Assembly (NCBI GenBank): GCA_963844855.1
Contig: CAWJQP010000016.1
Location: forward strand, 89,632 to 153,631
Length of the DNA stretch: 64,000 nucleotides
Reading direction: 5' to 3'
Origin: DASQDN01 sp963844855
GTDB lineage: Bacteria; Acidobacteriota; Terriglobia; Bryobacterales; Bryobacteraceae
The position numbers were made by a program, and so were the translations under genes. A model generated the notes under the pieces. That model did no database searches, was not told where the DNA came from, and saw only the letters and a program-made list of their open reading frames with translations. Positions 45,685 through 54,355 of the stretch are shown piece after piece (the stretch's first letter is position 1; each line of letters opens with the position of its first letter).

Positions 45685-45789
45685 AAGCGCGGTTTCGCTG
45701 GAGATTGCGGCTGCTGTAGCGAAGAACGTGTATGGCGTTGTGAGAACCCGATCGCCGGGACCGACGTTATGAGCCATGACTTTGGTCAT
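45685..45789 (-). pseudogene. DegT/DnrJ/EryC1-type aminotransferase fragment
   Basis: Thirty-five codons, VGPGDRVLTTPYTFFATAAA, match the conserved VGPGDEVI(T/V)P.TF.ATA segment of sugar aminotransferases. Nothing else of the gene is present. It overlaps the upstream region of the membrane protein gene and merges into its promoter. Confidence 0.65.
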
Positions 45790-45899
45790 TGGGTGATTTC
45801 ACGCTGTCCTGTGCGGTATGACGCAAGCTACATGGAGCCATAAGCGGTCTATTCATACACATTCGCTCATTCACTCGTGGGTCGCCCAGTTGCAGGTTA

Positions 45900-46583
45900 C
45901 GGTTGATGCGGTTGTTAGAACCACCTGTTGCTTGCGCTCTTACACAGGTACCGCCGCACTTCCAACACGACTGGATTCGAGGAGTCTTCGTCCACATCGA
46001 TTGCGTGGACCACGTACATGCGGGCGTGCTGGTGGGATGCAAACTGATACGCCCATCGAATCGTGTTCTCGCTACGCTCTGACAGATCGAGAGCGCATGC
46101 TGCGGTCTGTATGGATATCGGGCCTCAGCCGGCATGTTCGTGTGACTACTCGTCCATACAGGACATGGGGTGTCGTGAAGTGCCTTAAGGTAACAGAACC
46201 CAATAGCATTCTGCGGAAGACGTCAACCGTGCGTCGGCATTGCAATAATGCTCACTTGTTCTCCCTTCGCATACTGGACGGTCTCTGTTCGTTGGGCTAC
46301 CATGCGATAGAAGACGCAGCGGGGCGAGATCCTGCGATCCTGCAAGCGATGCCCAAGATACGAATTCAGCTACGCCTGTCGGTGTTCTTTCATGAGTGCG
46401 ACATCCACTAGCGATGACAGCAGAGTGGCGTCTACGTCGGAGTACCACGGCGGCGGGCACTCCGGCAAGTGCAGGTGGGTTAGACTGACTCCCGTTCCGC
46501 GAGCCATGGCCCCGACGTAAGCAGCAAACGCCGTGCAGTGCTCAGAAGAATCTATCAGGAAGCAATATATGTTTCAGTTCCAT
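45900..46583 (-). pseudogene. universal stress protein pseudogene
   Basis: Reading from 46583: MELKHILLP, a one-base slip, then EHCTAFAAYVGAMARGTGVS, LTHLHLPECPPPWYSDVDAT; then IAMPTHG with a stop, RRMLLGSVT, LHDTPCPVWTSSHTNMPAEA; then TIRWAYQFASQHARMYVVHA and IDVDEDSSNP. These are the parts of a two-domain UspA protein like its neighbours. At least three frameshifts and stops are present. The sigma-54-type motif at 46607-46622 is still intact, 23 nt before the former ATG. Confidence 0.7.
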
Positions 46584-46606
46584 GTCCACTTTATTGCTGA
46601 GGAGGC

Positions 46607-46622
46607 TGCATGTGAGCGACCA
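46607..46622 (-). promoter_or_regulatory. sigma-54-type promoter candidate of the dead USP gene
   Basis: On the minus strand TGGTCGCTCACATGCA has GG-N10-GC spacing and ends 23 nt before the former ATG at 46583. Confidence 0.55.
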
Positions 46623-46800
46623 TGATGTCGGAATAGACCCGTTCGCAACTTGTGCCCTAATTGTGGTCGCCGGTAATGCAACTTCAAAGTGCGACTCGTG
46701 CGAACACGCAGTTACTGCGGGATGTTGCGCACCGACGCAGGATCCAAAAAGGCAGGCCATAAGAAAACAGCGCAGAATCACCGCTCTATTCCTCGCGATT

Positions 46801-46816
46801 TGGTGAGGCGATTGCT
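46801..46816 (+). promoter_or_regulatory. sigma-54-type promoter candidate for the USP gene
   Basis: TGGTGAGGCGATTGCT, with a preceding T, reads TTGG-N9-TTGCT with GG-N10-GC spacing. It ends 26 nt before the ATG at 46843. Confidence 0.65.
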
Positions 46817-46842
46817 TTTGCATGCAACAAAGAAGATGCGCT

Positions 46843-47712
46843 ATGAAGACGATCCTGTTCCCCGTGGATTTCTCACCGATATCGGCATCAGCCGCCAAGT
46901 ATGTGGCTGCGCTTGCCTGTCGTTTTCAAGCAGAACTTACCGTACTTCACGTTGCACCGGGGCATGTCCCGTACAATGAGAGAAATGACACTTGCTTGCC
47001 TCCTACCTATGCGCTAGAAGTCGCGTGGAACGAGACGCGACTCAAGGACGCTAAGGACGCGATGGCGGAATTTGTCAGTAATCATCTGCGCGGGATTCCT
47101 GCTACACAATCTGTGCTGTCCGGAGATGCGGCCAAGATTATCGTTGAGCAGGCCCATAAAGCGACTGATCTGATCGCTATGGGTACGCATGGATTCGGGG
47201 GGTTCCGTCGCATGTTACTGGGCTCGATCACAGCGAAAGTCCTTCACGATGCACGATGCCCCGTCTTCACCATTGCGCACGCAGAGTCAACGCCAGCCAC
47301 ACTGCCGCCGTTACGTACCATCGTATGTGCAGTAGATTACGGCGCCCATAGCGAAGCTGTAGTTCGCTGGGCGGACGAGTTCGCACGCTCCGTAGGCGCT
47401 CAGCTTGTCGTATCGCATGTGTTGCCAATGATCCCAATGGGTCAGTGGGGTTACTGTGATGAAAACATCAGCATGGCGATGCAGAACGACGCAGAGGACA
47501 AGGCACAGAGGCTGCTCGAATCAACAGGTGTCGACGCAAAAATGGTCGTCGAATCCGGTCCTCTGGTTCGAACGCTTAGCGCGATTGCGAAAAACGAGCA
47601 CGCCGATCTCCTGGTGATCGGAAGACATCATGAGTCCGGCATACTCGGCCGATTGCGAGACGCCGCATACGCAATCATTAGAGAGTCGCCATGTCCGGTT
47701 GTGAGTGTTTAA
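46843..47712 (+). CDS. two-domain universal stress protein
   Basis: A 289-aa protein with two UspA domains. Domain 1 starts MKTILFPVDFSPISASAAKY and has the nucleotide-binding loop MGTHGFGGFRRMLLGS (G-2x-G-9x-GS), then VLHDARCPVFTIA. Domain 2 starts near RTIVCAVDYGAHSEAVVRWA and ends with AIIRESPCPVVSV but has a less perfect loop (VIGRHHESGILGRLRDA). USPs bind ATP and aid survival in growth arrest. The ATG at 46843 begins the conserved domain; the predicted promoter lies 26 nt upstream, so a seven-residue N-terminal extension is unlikely. A dead relative is encoded divergently next to it. Confidence 0.88.
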   Translation: MKTILFPVDFSPISASAAKYVAALACRFQAELTVLHVAPGHVPYNERNDTCLPPTYALEVAWNETRLKDAKDAMAEFVSNHLRGIPATQSVLSGDAAKIIVEQAHKATDLIAMGTHGFGGFRRMLLGSITAKVLHDARCPVFTIAHAESTPATLPPLRTIVCAVDYGAHSEAVVRWADEFARSVGAQLVVSHVLPMIPMGQWGYCDENISMAMQNDAEDKAQRLLESTGVDAKMVVESGPLVRTLSAIAKNEHADLLVIGRHHESGILGRLRDAAYAIIRESPCPVVSV

Positions 47713-47739
47713 CGCCCTCTATCCGCCACGCTGGACAGA

Positions 47740-48038
47740 TCACCCAATCGTTAGCACTGCAGCGCCGCGAACATTCTCATTTTTGAGAGATTGAAGTGCG
47801 CGATTCGCATCCGCTAACAGTAGACTTCAACCTTCGTCCGAACCGGAATACTAGCGGCCAGTTTGAGAAAATCTTTTCCGTCCTCGCGGGTGTTGTTAAC
47901 CACGCTTCGGATCACCCGTTCATGGTAGAGCAGATCATACGGAAAAGATGGGATGTCACTCATGTGAACTCCACCCAGCACTAGAGTGGCGGCCTTGTCC
48001 AAAGCGCGGAAGGCAGGTGGAATCAGTTCGCCCGCAGG
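47740..48038 (-). pseudogene. alcohol dehydrogenase C-terminal half
   Basis: The minus strand encodes PAGELIPPAFRALDKAATLV, LGGVHMSDIPSFPYDLLYHE, RVIRSVVNNTREDGKDFL, then after a stop and slip NRALQSLKNENVRGAAVLTI. This is the C-terminal half of a zinc-type alcohol dehydrogenase. The half that should precede it (48039-48250) is on the opposite strand. Confidence 0.75.
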
Positions 48039-48250
48039 ATCTGGCAGTGCCGAATGGTGGACGTCTAGGAATTTACGGGTTCGGTGCGGCCGGCCATGTC
48101 GCGATCCAGGTCGCCCTATATTGGGGGAATGTCGGTCTATGTTTGTACCGCGCGACGCGCGCCATCAAAAGCTTGCGGCTAAACTGGGTGCAACGTGGGG
48201 AGACCGCGATTCGCGGCCGGGGTGGATGGAGTCGGTGAGGGCGAGCCACC
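48039..48250 (+). pseudogene. alcohol dehydrogenase NAD-binding segment, inverted relative to its C-terminal half
   Basis: The plus strand encodes LAVPNGGRLGIYGFGAAGHV, AIQVALYWG, then after frame slips DARHQKLAAKLGATW. This is the Rossmann segment (GxGxxGH) that normally precedes the C-terminal half found on the other strand at 47740-48038. The catalytic N-terminal third is missing. The piece is dead. Confidence 0.7.
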
Positions 48251-48305
48251 GAGCCAGGGGTGCTGTGGGAAACTTCGGCTTTGGAAGACCGGTCAGGTGC
48301 GCTCC

Positions 48306-48977
48306 TCACAAGCCTCGTGAGCGCCGCCGCAGGAGCAGCAGTGCAGTGCAGCCGAAAGCGGCAGGCAGCATCGTTGCCGGTTCGGGGGCGGGCAAGAATT
48401 CATACTGGAATTGATCTATCGCCCAGCCTCGCTTGCCCCCTGCGGAAACAAATGTCACGTCCATCGTCACTACACCTGAACCCCATAAACAAAAACTGCC
48501 CGGCGCCGCGGCATTGTAAATACATTGGTACTCGTGTGGGATGTTGACTCGATCAAACATGACGAAGGAGTAGAACCGGACCGTTAGCCGGGAATTCAAC
48601 GGCTCAGTCGGATCCGTTACGGGCAGCGAGGGGAAACTCACATCATCGTAGAGTTGAAAAGATTGATGAGCAGACGGCGGTGACGGATAGAAATCGAACG
48701 AAATCCCGTCGAGAATTCCAGTGCCATGCAGGTCAGTTGCATTGACGCCAATTGGGCGTTTATCCGGCACGCAGAGGCCATCTTCGGAGTTAGGAAAGCC
48801 AAAAAACCCATGGACACTCCCGTTGTTCCCCTCAATCTCAAATCCCGGACCAGCGATGGCAAATCCCGACCTGGACACTTATCCACTTTCTATCCGCGTG
48901 TATCCCACCGGCGCTGCCGACACGCTTTCGGGCGCGAGCAGCGTCAGAAGCCCAACGATTGTCCATCTAATCAACAA
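48306..48977 (-). pseudogene. PEP-CTERM protein interrupted by an in-frame stop
   Basis: From a TTG near 48977 the frame reads LIRWTIVGLLTLLAPESVSA (signal peptide), APVGYTRIESG, then TAA at 48881-48879. The same frame continues without a break for 190 codons and ends with the PEP-CTERM anchor (PAPEPATMLPAAFGCTALLLLRRR SRGL). The second half has PDKRPIGVNATDLHG and YSFVMFDRVNIPHEYQC but no named domain. A single nonsense change has separated the leader from the mature protein. Restart at GTG 48878 would give a cytoplasmic product. Confidence 0.7.
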
Positions 48978-49412
48978 TGTTCACCCCCAAATCACGTGTT
49001 AGTGCTGGCCTGAGCCGTCAATGCCCTTCGGGAAACCGGTACCGACTGGTCGGCATAGCGTCTCCGTTGCTCCCAGAAAAGGCAGGATGATGATATTTAC
49101 TTGAATTTCAAGGGGATTACCCGCCCGACAACATGATGACCTGGAATGATTGCTTTTGCGCTGTGGGCGTTCCCCGCGACGACGTGGAGATCAGTTCGGC
49201 AAATACCGCATGCGCGAACTCGAATGAGCACCTAATTCCCGACTGGCTGAGGACTGGCATCTTCGCCGTACCCCAGTAGAGATGTTTTCTATCGGGCTTG
49301 GCTGCTTCAGTCATTATGGAGCGACCAACCGCCGATTCGCAGTAGCGCGGGTTACGCTGCGAAGAGGTAAATCCAGCGGCGCAGAGCCGCATACGAAAGG
49401 AGTTGGTCGCCA
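48978..49412. other. upstream non-coding region of an IS110 element
   Basis: No gene-like frame was found. In IS110-group elements the region before the transposase can encode a guide (bridge) RNA. The 150 bases before 49413 contain AAAGGAG at the ribosome-binding position, but the element boundary was not determined. Confidence 0.4.
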
Positions 49413-50544
49413 ATGTCTAAAATACGCTTTGTTGGTCTGGATGTCCATGCGGACACGATTGCAGTCGCGGTGGCGGAACCAGGTGGAGAAGTCCGTTCCC
49501 ATGGGTGTGATTCCGAACCGAATCGAGTCGGTTCGAAAGCTGATTGGCAAACTCGGTCCAGCCAAGCAGCTAAAGGCTTGTTACGAGGCTGGCCCGACTG
49601 GATACGTGCTGTACTGGCAACTCACGCAACTGGGGGTGGCGTGCGAAGTGATCGCTCCGAGCCTGGTGCCGACCAAGGCGGGGGATCGAGTTAAGACGGA
49701 TCGGCGCGATGCGGAGAAACTGGCGCGATGCTATCGAGCGGGCGAACTTACAGCCGTGTGGGTGCCGGATGCAGCGCATGAAGCATTACGGGATCTGGTC
49801 AGGGCTCGTGAGGCCGCCAAGAAGGATCAGTTGAAGGCACGTCACCGGCTCGGGAAGTTTCTGCTGCGGCACGGTCGTCGGCCGGAAGGCATGAAGGCTT
49901 GGACCAAGCAGCATCTGGAGTGGATCAAAACACATGTGCACTTTGACCAGCCCGCGCTGGAGGCCACGCTGCTGGATTACCTGCATGAAGTGGAACACGT
50001 TGCCACGCGAATCGTGAAACTGGAGAAGGCCATTGACGAGGCTGTCCAGACGGCGCCCATGGAAATCCGAACCGTGATCGAAGCTTTGCAGGCATTGCGC
50101 GGAGTGGCTCAGACCACCGCCGCCACGATCGTCTCGGAACTTGGGTCACTCTCACGATTTCAGAGTCCAAGGCAGTTGATGGGCTATAGCGGCTTGGTGG
50201 CCCGAGAGCATTCCAGTGGCAATCGAGTCCAACGCGGTTCCATCACAAAGACAGGCAATGCCCATTTACGAAGGGTTCTGGTAGAGGCGGCGTGGGCTTA
50301 CCAGCATCGGCCCAACGTCACGGGGTTCCTGCTGAGAAGACAGAAGTCGCTGGCGTTAAGCGACGAAGTGAAACAAATCGCATGGAAGGCGCAGCATCGA
50401 TTACACAAACGGTATAAGACATTCGCGGCACGCGGCAAGAACAAGAACCAGATCGTTACGGCATTAGGGCGGGAACTGCTCGGCTTCATTTGGGCGATTG
50501 CGTTGAACACGGAAGAAAAGCAGAAGCTCGCAACTGCGGCATAA
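49413..50544 (+). pseudogene. IS110-family transposase with one frameshift
   Basis: The N-terminal RuvC-like domain starts SKIRFVGLDVHADTIAVAVA (first Asp). An extra A near 49501 (TCCCATGGGT) shifts the frame. The rest then reads IPNRIESVRKLIGKLGPAKQ, CYEAGPTGY (Glu), TDRRDAEKLAR (Asp pair), and the Transposase_20 domain with ALRGVAQTTAATIVSELG, GYSGLVAREHSSGNRVQRG and TGNAHLRRVLVEAAW. The total would be about 377 aa. It has a good ribosome-binding site (AAAGGAGTT). All DEDD residues survive apart from the shift, so this may be a recent or sequencing error. Confidence 0.85.
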
Positions 50545-50839
50545 AACAACAACCAGATGTTTTCCTGGACAGCAAAGCCGATGACAGCGCAGGGCCCACG
50601 AAAAGGAGAACCCTCCTTACGTTCTATGCGGAACGGGCTCCGGCCCCAACCCGCGCGTTTAGTCCGAGGCAGCTCCCGACGGATCATGTCCATGCGGTTC
50701 CGACCCGCGAATATCAGAGTGATCAATCGTCGCGATAGCTACTCCGCTGTTATCGGCTCTGCTGTCCAAACCAGAAACGCTCAAAGCCCACCAACGGGAA
50801 CGTGTTCCCGCTACGCCGCCCGTCGAAGATTGCTCGAAT

Positions 50840-50922
50840 GCCAGAACGGTGCTCGCCGGGCAAGGGTTCGCTTCGCCGCGCCAAAGGCGGGCGCGCCCTT
50901 GCCGGCTGCGCGCCGTTCCGGC
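50840..50922 (+). repeat. 83-nt structured inverted repeat, hairpin 1
   Basis: GCCAGAACGG (from 50840) pairs with CCGTTCCGGC (to 50922). Inside, GCCGGGCAAGGG pairs with CCCTTGCCGGC, and the centre holds a GCGCC/GGCGC stem. The region is more GC-rich than its surroundings. It lies 296 nt after the first IS110 gene. Confidence 0.7.
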
Positions 50923-50985
50923 CAGCAACTTATGCGACGGGCGGCTTCCATGAGATGGCCCGGCGTGTCAACCCCTTTCGCGCTG

Positions 50986-51117
50986 CTCCCTTCGCCTTCT
51001 TCCCAGGATTTTGGGCATTGGATCGGAGACGGTCAAGGCCGCGCCGAAGGCGCGCTCGTATCAGCCTTGACGGGCTCCGGCCAATGCCTTACGTAAAATC
51101 GAGGAAGGCGAAGGGAG
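50986..51117 (+). repeat. 132-nt structured inverted repeat, hairpin 2
   Basis: CTCCCTTCGCCTTC (50986-50999) pairs with GAAGGCGAAGGGAG (51104-51117). Further in are GATTTT/AAAATC, GGCATTGG/CCAATGCC and GGAGACGGTCAAGGC/GCCTTGACGGGCTCC, and the tip is CGCGCC-GAA-GGCGCG. Together these give a long, almost continuous hairpin. No coding function is likely. Confidence 0.8.
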
Positions 51118-51443
51118 ATCTCCTCTTGAGACATCCTTCAACCTCGTGTGTTATCGCACTATCAGCTCCTGACCCTTTCTAAGTGATTCGCTGCTGTCGC
51201 TTCATCAAGTAGTTATTCAGCAACGATCATCGTTCCTAGTCTTGGCCGTTTCGCTCGTAGCCGCCGTATCGCCCTGCTTCCATCCGCACTCTGGTTTGCC
51301 CGGTGCCTTTTGGGGTCCTCGATTTGTCGGGTGCTGCCATCTCCAGGCTCGAGCTCATTGTCTGAATATCAGAGCAATGGCTCCGCCGCCACGTCCGCAG
51401 TCACCCGAACTCGGCGATCTGCAATAGAAACAAACCTGATCTT
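51118..51443. other. stretch between hairpin 2 and the second IS110 gene
   Basis: No domain-bearing frame was seen. It may belong to the 3' non-coding end of the IS110 element encoded on the minus strand. Confidence 0.35.
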
Positions 51444-52544
51444 CTATGCAGCAACGGGATGCGTGTTGCTATTCCGCAGCGGCTCGTAGACCTCGCCCGT
51501 CGTCCACAGTCGATGCAACAATACCGCCAGCTTCCGCGCTACCGCGACAATTGCTCGTTTCTTCGCATTCTTCCCTCCGCCGCCAGCGATTCGCGTACCC
51601 CATCGCTTCAGGTCCGTGTCCGGCCCTTGCCGGCTCAAAATACAGTGTGCCCCCTGGACGAGAAGCGCGCGCAAGTACACATCACCTTCTTTGGTGATTG
51701 GCAGTTGCGGCCGGTGTTCGCCGGAGTCAGCACGCCGCGGCCGTAGTCCAAGAAAGCAACCTACATCCCTACTCTTGCGGAATCTGGTATTGTCCTCCAC
51801 TGTCAGCACAAACGTCAGAGCGATCAAGGTTCCCACTCCGCTGACCTGCATCAGCAGTTTGGTTTCCGGATAACGAGTCCGGGCGATCTGCTCGAGTTCT
51901 TTGTCGGCCGCTTTAATCTTGACCGTCAATTGCTCTATGCTTTGCAAGATCGGCTTGAGCACCTCGCGCAAGGCATCCGGCAGTGCTTTCGCATCTTCTA
52001 TATCGAGAGCCTCGGCGTCGACTTTGGGCAGTCGCTCGCCCACGGACTTCGCGAGTCCTCGCACAGTATTAACCAGCGATGTTCTCGCCACCACTAATGC
52101 AGCGCGAGCTCGAATTACCATCAGGTCCATCTGCGCATGTTCGCTTCGATGACGAATGGGCCGAAGCAGCACCGGATCCACTCGCGCCAATCGCGCTAGC
52201 GTCTCTGCATCGACAGGGTCGCACTTTCGGCTGCTTTCAGTGATCAGCTTTAACTGACGGGGATTGGCGACGATTACCTCGTGCCCAGATTCTGCTAGCA
52301 GGCGACTCACCCAGGGGGAGTGCGGCCCTACTTCCAATGCAATCCGGCAATGCTCCAACCCACTGAACTTCTCGCGCATAGCTGTACGGGTCGTGGCCAC
52401 CCCACCTTGGCTCACTATTTGACCATTGCTGTCAATTGCGCAGTAGCGGCTGGTCTTGTCGCCGAGATCCAATCCGATCGTTATCCCTCTCATGCCCCGG
52501 ACTGACTTCTGCTTCAGGCTATGGCGAGTGTCTTTCTTCTTCAA
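51444..52544 (-). CDS. IS110-family transposase (intact)
   Basis: A 366-aa protein. GITIGLDLGDKTSRYCAID (Asp), RIALEVGPHSPWVSRLL (Glu) and SRKCDPVDAETLARLARVDP (Asp pair) form the RuvC-like DEDD site. The Transposase_20 domain has LMQVSGVGTLIALTFVLTVE, CFLGLRPRRADSGEHRPQL and KEGDVYLRALLVQGAHCIL. The TTG at 52544 was chosen because AAAGGAGG lies six bases upstream; a GTG 18 bases earlier would overlap that site. The gene is convergent with the other IS110 gene and of a different subgroup. Upstream, at 52676-52711, a strong hairpin may lie in the element's 5' non-coding end. Confidence 0.9.
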   Translation of the reverse strand: MKKKDTRHSLKQKSVRGMRGITIGLDLGDKTSRYCAIDSNGQIVSQGGVATTRTAMREKFSGLEHCRIALEVGPHSPWVSRLLAESGHEVIVANPRQLKLITESSRKCDPVDAETLARLARVDPVLLRPIRHRSEHAQMDLMVIRARAALVVARTSLVNTVRGLAKSVGERLPKVDAEALDIEDAKALPDALREVLKPILQSIEQLTVKIKAADKELEQIARTRYPETKLLMQVSGVGTLIALTFVLTVEDNTRFRKSRDVGCFLGLRPRRADSGEHRPQLPITKEGDVYLRALLVQGAHCILSRQGPDTDLKRWGTRIAGGGGKNAKKRAIVAVARKLAVLLHRLWTTGEVYEPLRNSNTHPVAA

Positions 52545-52675
52545 TCCTGGCCTCCTTTGCACTGCGGTGCGTAATCAACATTGCCGAGATTACTGCACTT
52601 CGATGCGACCAGGCCATCTCATCCCATCTCCGACGGGAACACTTCAGGATCCGCGAGGTCCCCAGGAAAGAGGAA

Positions 52676-52711
52676 AGGCCGGCTCCCCTCCTTGCGGAGG
52701 AAAGCCGGCCT
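52676..52711. repeat. strong nested hairpin
   Basis: AGGCCGGCT (52676-52684) pairs with AGCCGGCCT (52703-52711); within it CCTCC-TTGC-GGAGG forms the tip. It sits 130 nt upstream of the IS110 start, where bridge-RNA structures are found in this family, but no guide loops could be assigned. Confidence 0.6.
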
Positions 52712-52816
52712 GACTTCCGGAATAAACTGTCAGTCTCGTTCAGGGGTTGACAGGTCGCTCCATATCAGAACGCATGCTTTCATAGGCCTTGCTTCTCCGA
52801 GTCACTCAAAGGAGAA

Positions 52817-52847
52817 AGCCTCGCCGGAGCAACCCGTGGGCGAGGCT
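52817..52847 (-). terminator. rho-independent terminator of the Hsp20 gene
   Basis: On the minus strand AGCCTCGCC pairs with GGCGAGGCT around a 13-base loop and is followed by TTTCTCCTTT, 10 nt after the stop codon. Confidence 0.8.
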
Positions 52848-52856
52848 CGGAACAAC

Positions 52857-53471
52857 TTAGGCCTTGACGGTGGCGCCATAGGTACCTGTTCCAGACCGAC
52901 CTTGCGCAGCCGCGGATCTGTCTTTTTGCACCTGGGATTTGAGCGGCTTGATTTTGAGCGGCTTGGATTCGACCTCATCCGCTGACGGCTTCTCGGCGGC
53001 CGATTCAGTCTTTCCGGCGACAATTTCGAGCACTCCAGCTTCAAGCCTGGCAGTCACGGATCCAGTGTTTATTTGCGCTGGTAATTGATATCGCCCGTAC
53101 AGGGTCCGCTCGGTTACAGTACGGCTCGGCGAATCCTCGGTCCCGTCTGTTTGGATCGCAGACCCTTCCACCGTGATCGCCTGGGGCTCGGCGTGGACTT
53201 GAAACTGGTCAGCGCTGAACTCCGAACGCTCAATGCGTATCCGTATTTCAGTTTCGGTCTCCTCGATGCTTGCTGGTTGCAGAACGCCCAGATCGGCCTC
53301 GGCCCGGAACCAGTCGTCAAGATCGTACCCGTCGTACTTGCCTCGCCTCTCGAAGAGTTCGTAGGCTCGAGTGCGCACATTGTTTAGCAAGCACGCCATT
53401 TTCTCTGCCAGGATCGGAGATGTCGTCTGCTTGCTTGGGATCTGATTGATTGCTATTTGTGTCGGTTTCAT
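52857..53471 (-). CDS. DUF2934-Hsp20 fusion small heat-shock protein
   Basis: A 204-aa protein. The N-terminal DUF2934 motif is VRTRAYELFERRGKYDGYDL followed by DDWFRAEAD (about residues 30-65). The alpha-crystallin domain (~75-160) has TEIRIRIERSEFSADQFQV, QAITVEGSA, RTLYGRYQLPAQI and ARLEAGVLEIVAGK. A charged tail (ESKPLKIKPLKSQVQKDRS) ends the protein. It should act as an ATP-independent chaperone. The ATG at 53471 has GGAGGTGGCTC upstream. A consensus-like sigma-54 motif lies 22 nt upstream, and a terminator follows. The first 22 codons plus promoter are duplicated at 56658-56875. Confidence 0.85.
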   Translation of the reverse strand: MKPTQIAINQIPSKQTTSPILAEKMACLLNNVRTRAYELFERRGKYDGYDLDDWFRAEADLGVLQPASIEETETEIRIRIERSEFSADQFQVHAEPQAITVEGSAIQTDGTEDSPSRTVTERTLYGRYQLPAQINTGSVTARLEAGVLEIVAGKTESAAEKPSADEVESKPLKIKPLKSQVQKDRSAAAQGRSGTGTYGATVKA

Positions 53472-53620
53472 GAGCCACCTCCGCTTTGCTGGCTGCAAGT
53501 GTAGGGCCAGTGTTTCCGCTAGAACTTCCGCAGCACCCTGCGTCATTTAGCGCAAATATGTGTGTAGTTGAGCCTGTTGCCGCAGCCACTTCAATCACGG
53601 TTCAAGAACAGACCGCTGTC
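53403..53620 (-). repeat. 218-bp segment duplicated at 56658-56875 (hsp20 promoter and 5' end)
   Basis: Covers codons 1-22 of the Hsp20 gene and about 150 bp upstream. It aligns with 56658-56875 over the whole length with roughly one change per ten bases (for example TCTGCCAGGATCGG, GTGTAGGGCCAGT and CATTTAGCGCAAATAT in both). Confidence 0.85.
53494..53509 (-). promoter_or_regulatory. sigma-54-type promoter candidate for the Hsp20 gene
   Basis: On the minus strand TGGCCCTACACTTGCA has GG-N10-GC spacing and matches the consensus at TGGC and TTGCA. It ends 22 nt before the ATG. In the duplicated copy at 56658-56875 the -12 part is CTGCA. Confidence 0.7.
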
Positions 53621-54312
53621 ATGTTCGACTCCCAGAATCCTCTGCACGTCAGTAATTCGAATTCAGAACTTGTTGAACACTCGTGGAGTCGCTTTGGATC
53701 GCTCGTTTTTAGTACCCGGCGAAACGCTCAAAGCGTCCAGTTCGGTTAGGACCACAGATGTCGTGATGCCGCCGAAGTCAGGCGCGGCCACGTTCACTGA
53801 TACCGCTCACGGGCCTACGATGCCGGCCATAACCGATCCACAGTGAACGCCGGCCCGGACCCGCCAGCCCTGCCCGCATCATCTCTGAAATTGACCTAGC
53901 AAGAGTGCCGGCCGGAGGGGTTGATGGAAGGATGACAGCGGCGGCAATTCTTCTGATGGTCTCGCTCGTGTCTGCTCGGGCACAAGATGCATGTCACTCC
54001 AGGAATTGGTTCGCCTAGAGCTGGCCAAACAAGTCCCTCCAGCATCTATTCAGCTACTGTTTCTCCAGCAAGACTTTACACTTACATCGCCCAGCCTGGA
54101 ACTAGCTCTTGTGTCTGCTGTACGTAGCTGCGGTTATGGCTTTAAGTTCATACGTAGGCAATGCGACTGCAATAGTTAGAGCTTCCAGTCCATAACAATC
54201 AGGAATAGATGATGATCGACTCACAATCACGATGCGATCCGTCTGGCACTAAGATAGCTGGCCTGTCGACTCCCTCTGATGTCGCGGCAGTTCATGTGGG
54301 ATGTCGGGTTCG
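53621..54312. other. stretch without a confident gene
   Basis: A plus-strand ATG at 53932 opens a leader-like frame (MTAAAILLMVSLVSARAQDA) that stops after 28 codons, probably the start of a dead exported protein. Other frames lack domains. The end of the stretch leads into the promoter of the USP gene at 54356. Confidence 0.4.
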
Positions 54313-54328
54313 TGGTGCTCTAGTTGCA
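54313..54328 (+). promoter_or_regulatory. sigma-54-type promoter candidate for the second USP gene
   Basis: TGGTGCTCTAGTTGCA has GG-N10-GC spacing with TTGCA and ends 27 nt before the ATG at 54356. Confidence 0.65.
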
Positions 54329-54355
54329 TGGAAGGTGGCAAGCGACAAGGTTCTT

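Noticed and set aside
53932..54018. Leader-like plus-strand frame MTAAAILLMVSLVSARAQDA
   Set aside because: Stops after 28 codons and no mature protein follows in any frame; kept only as a note.
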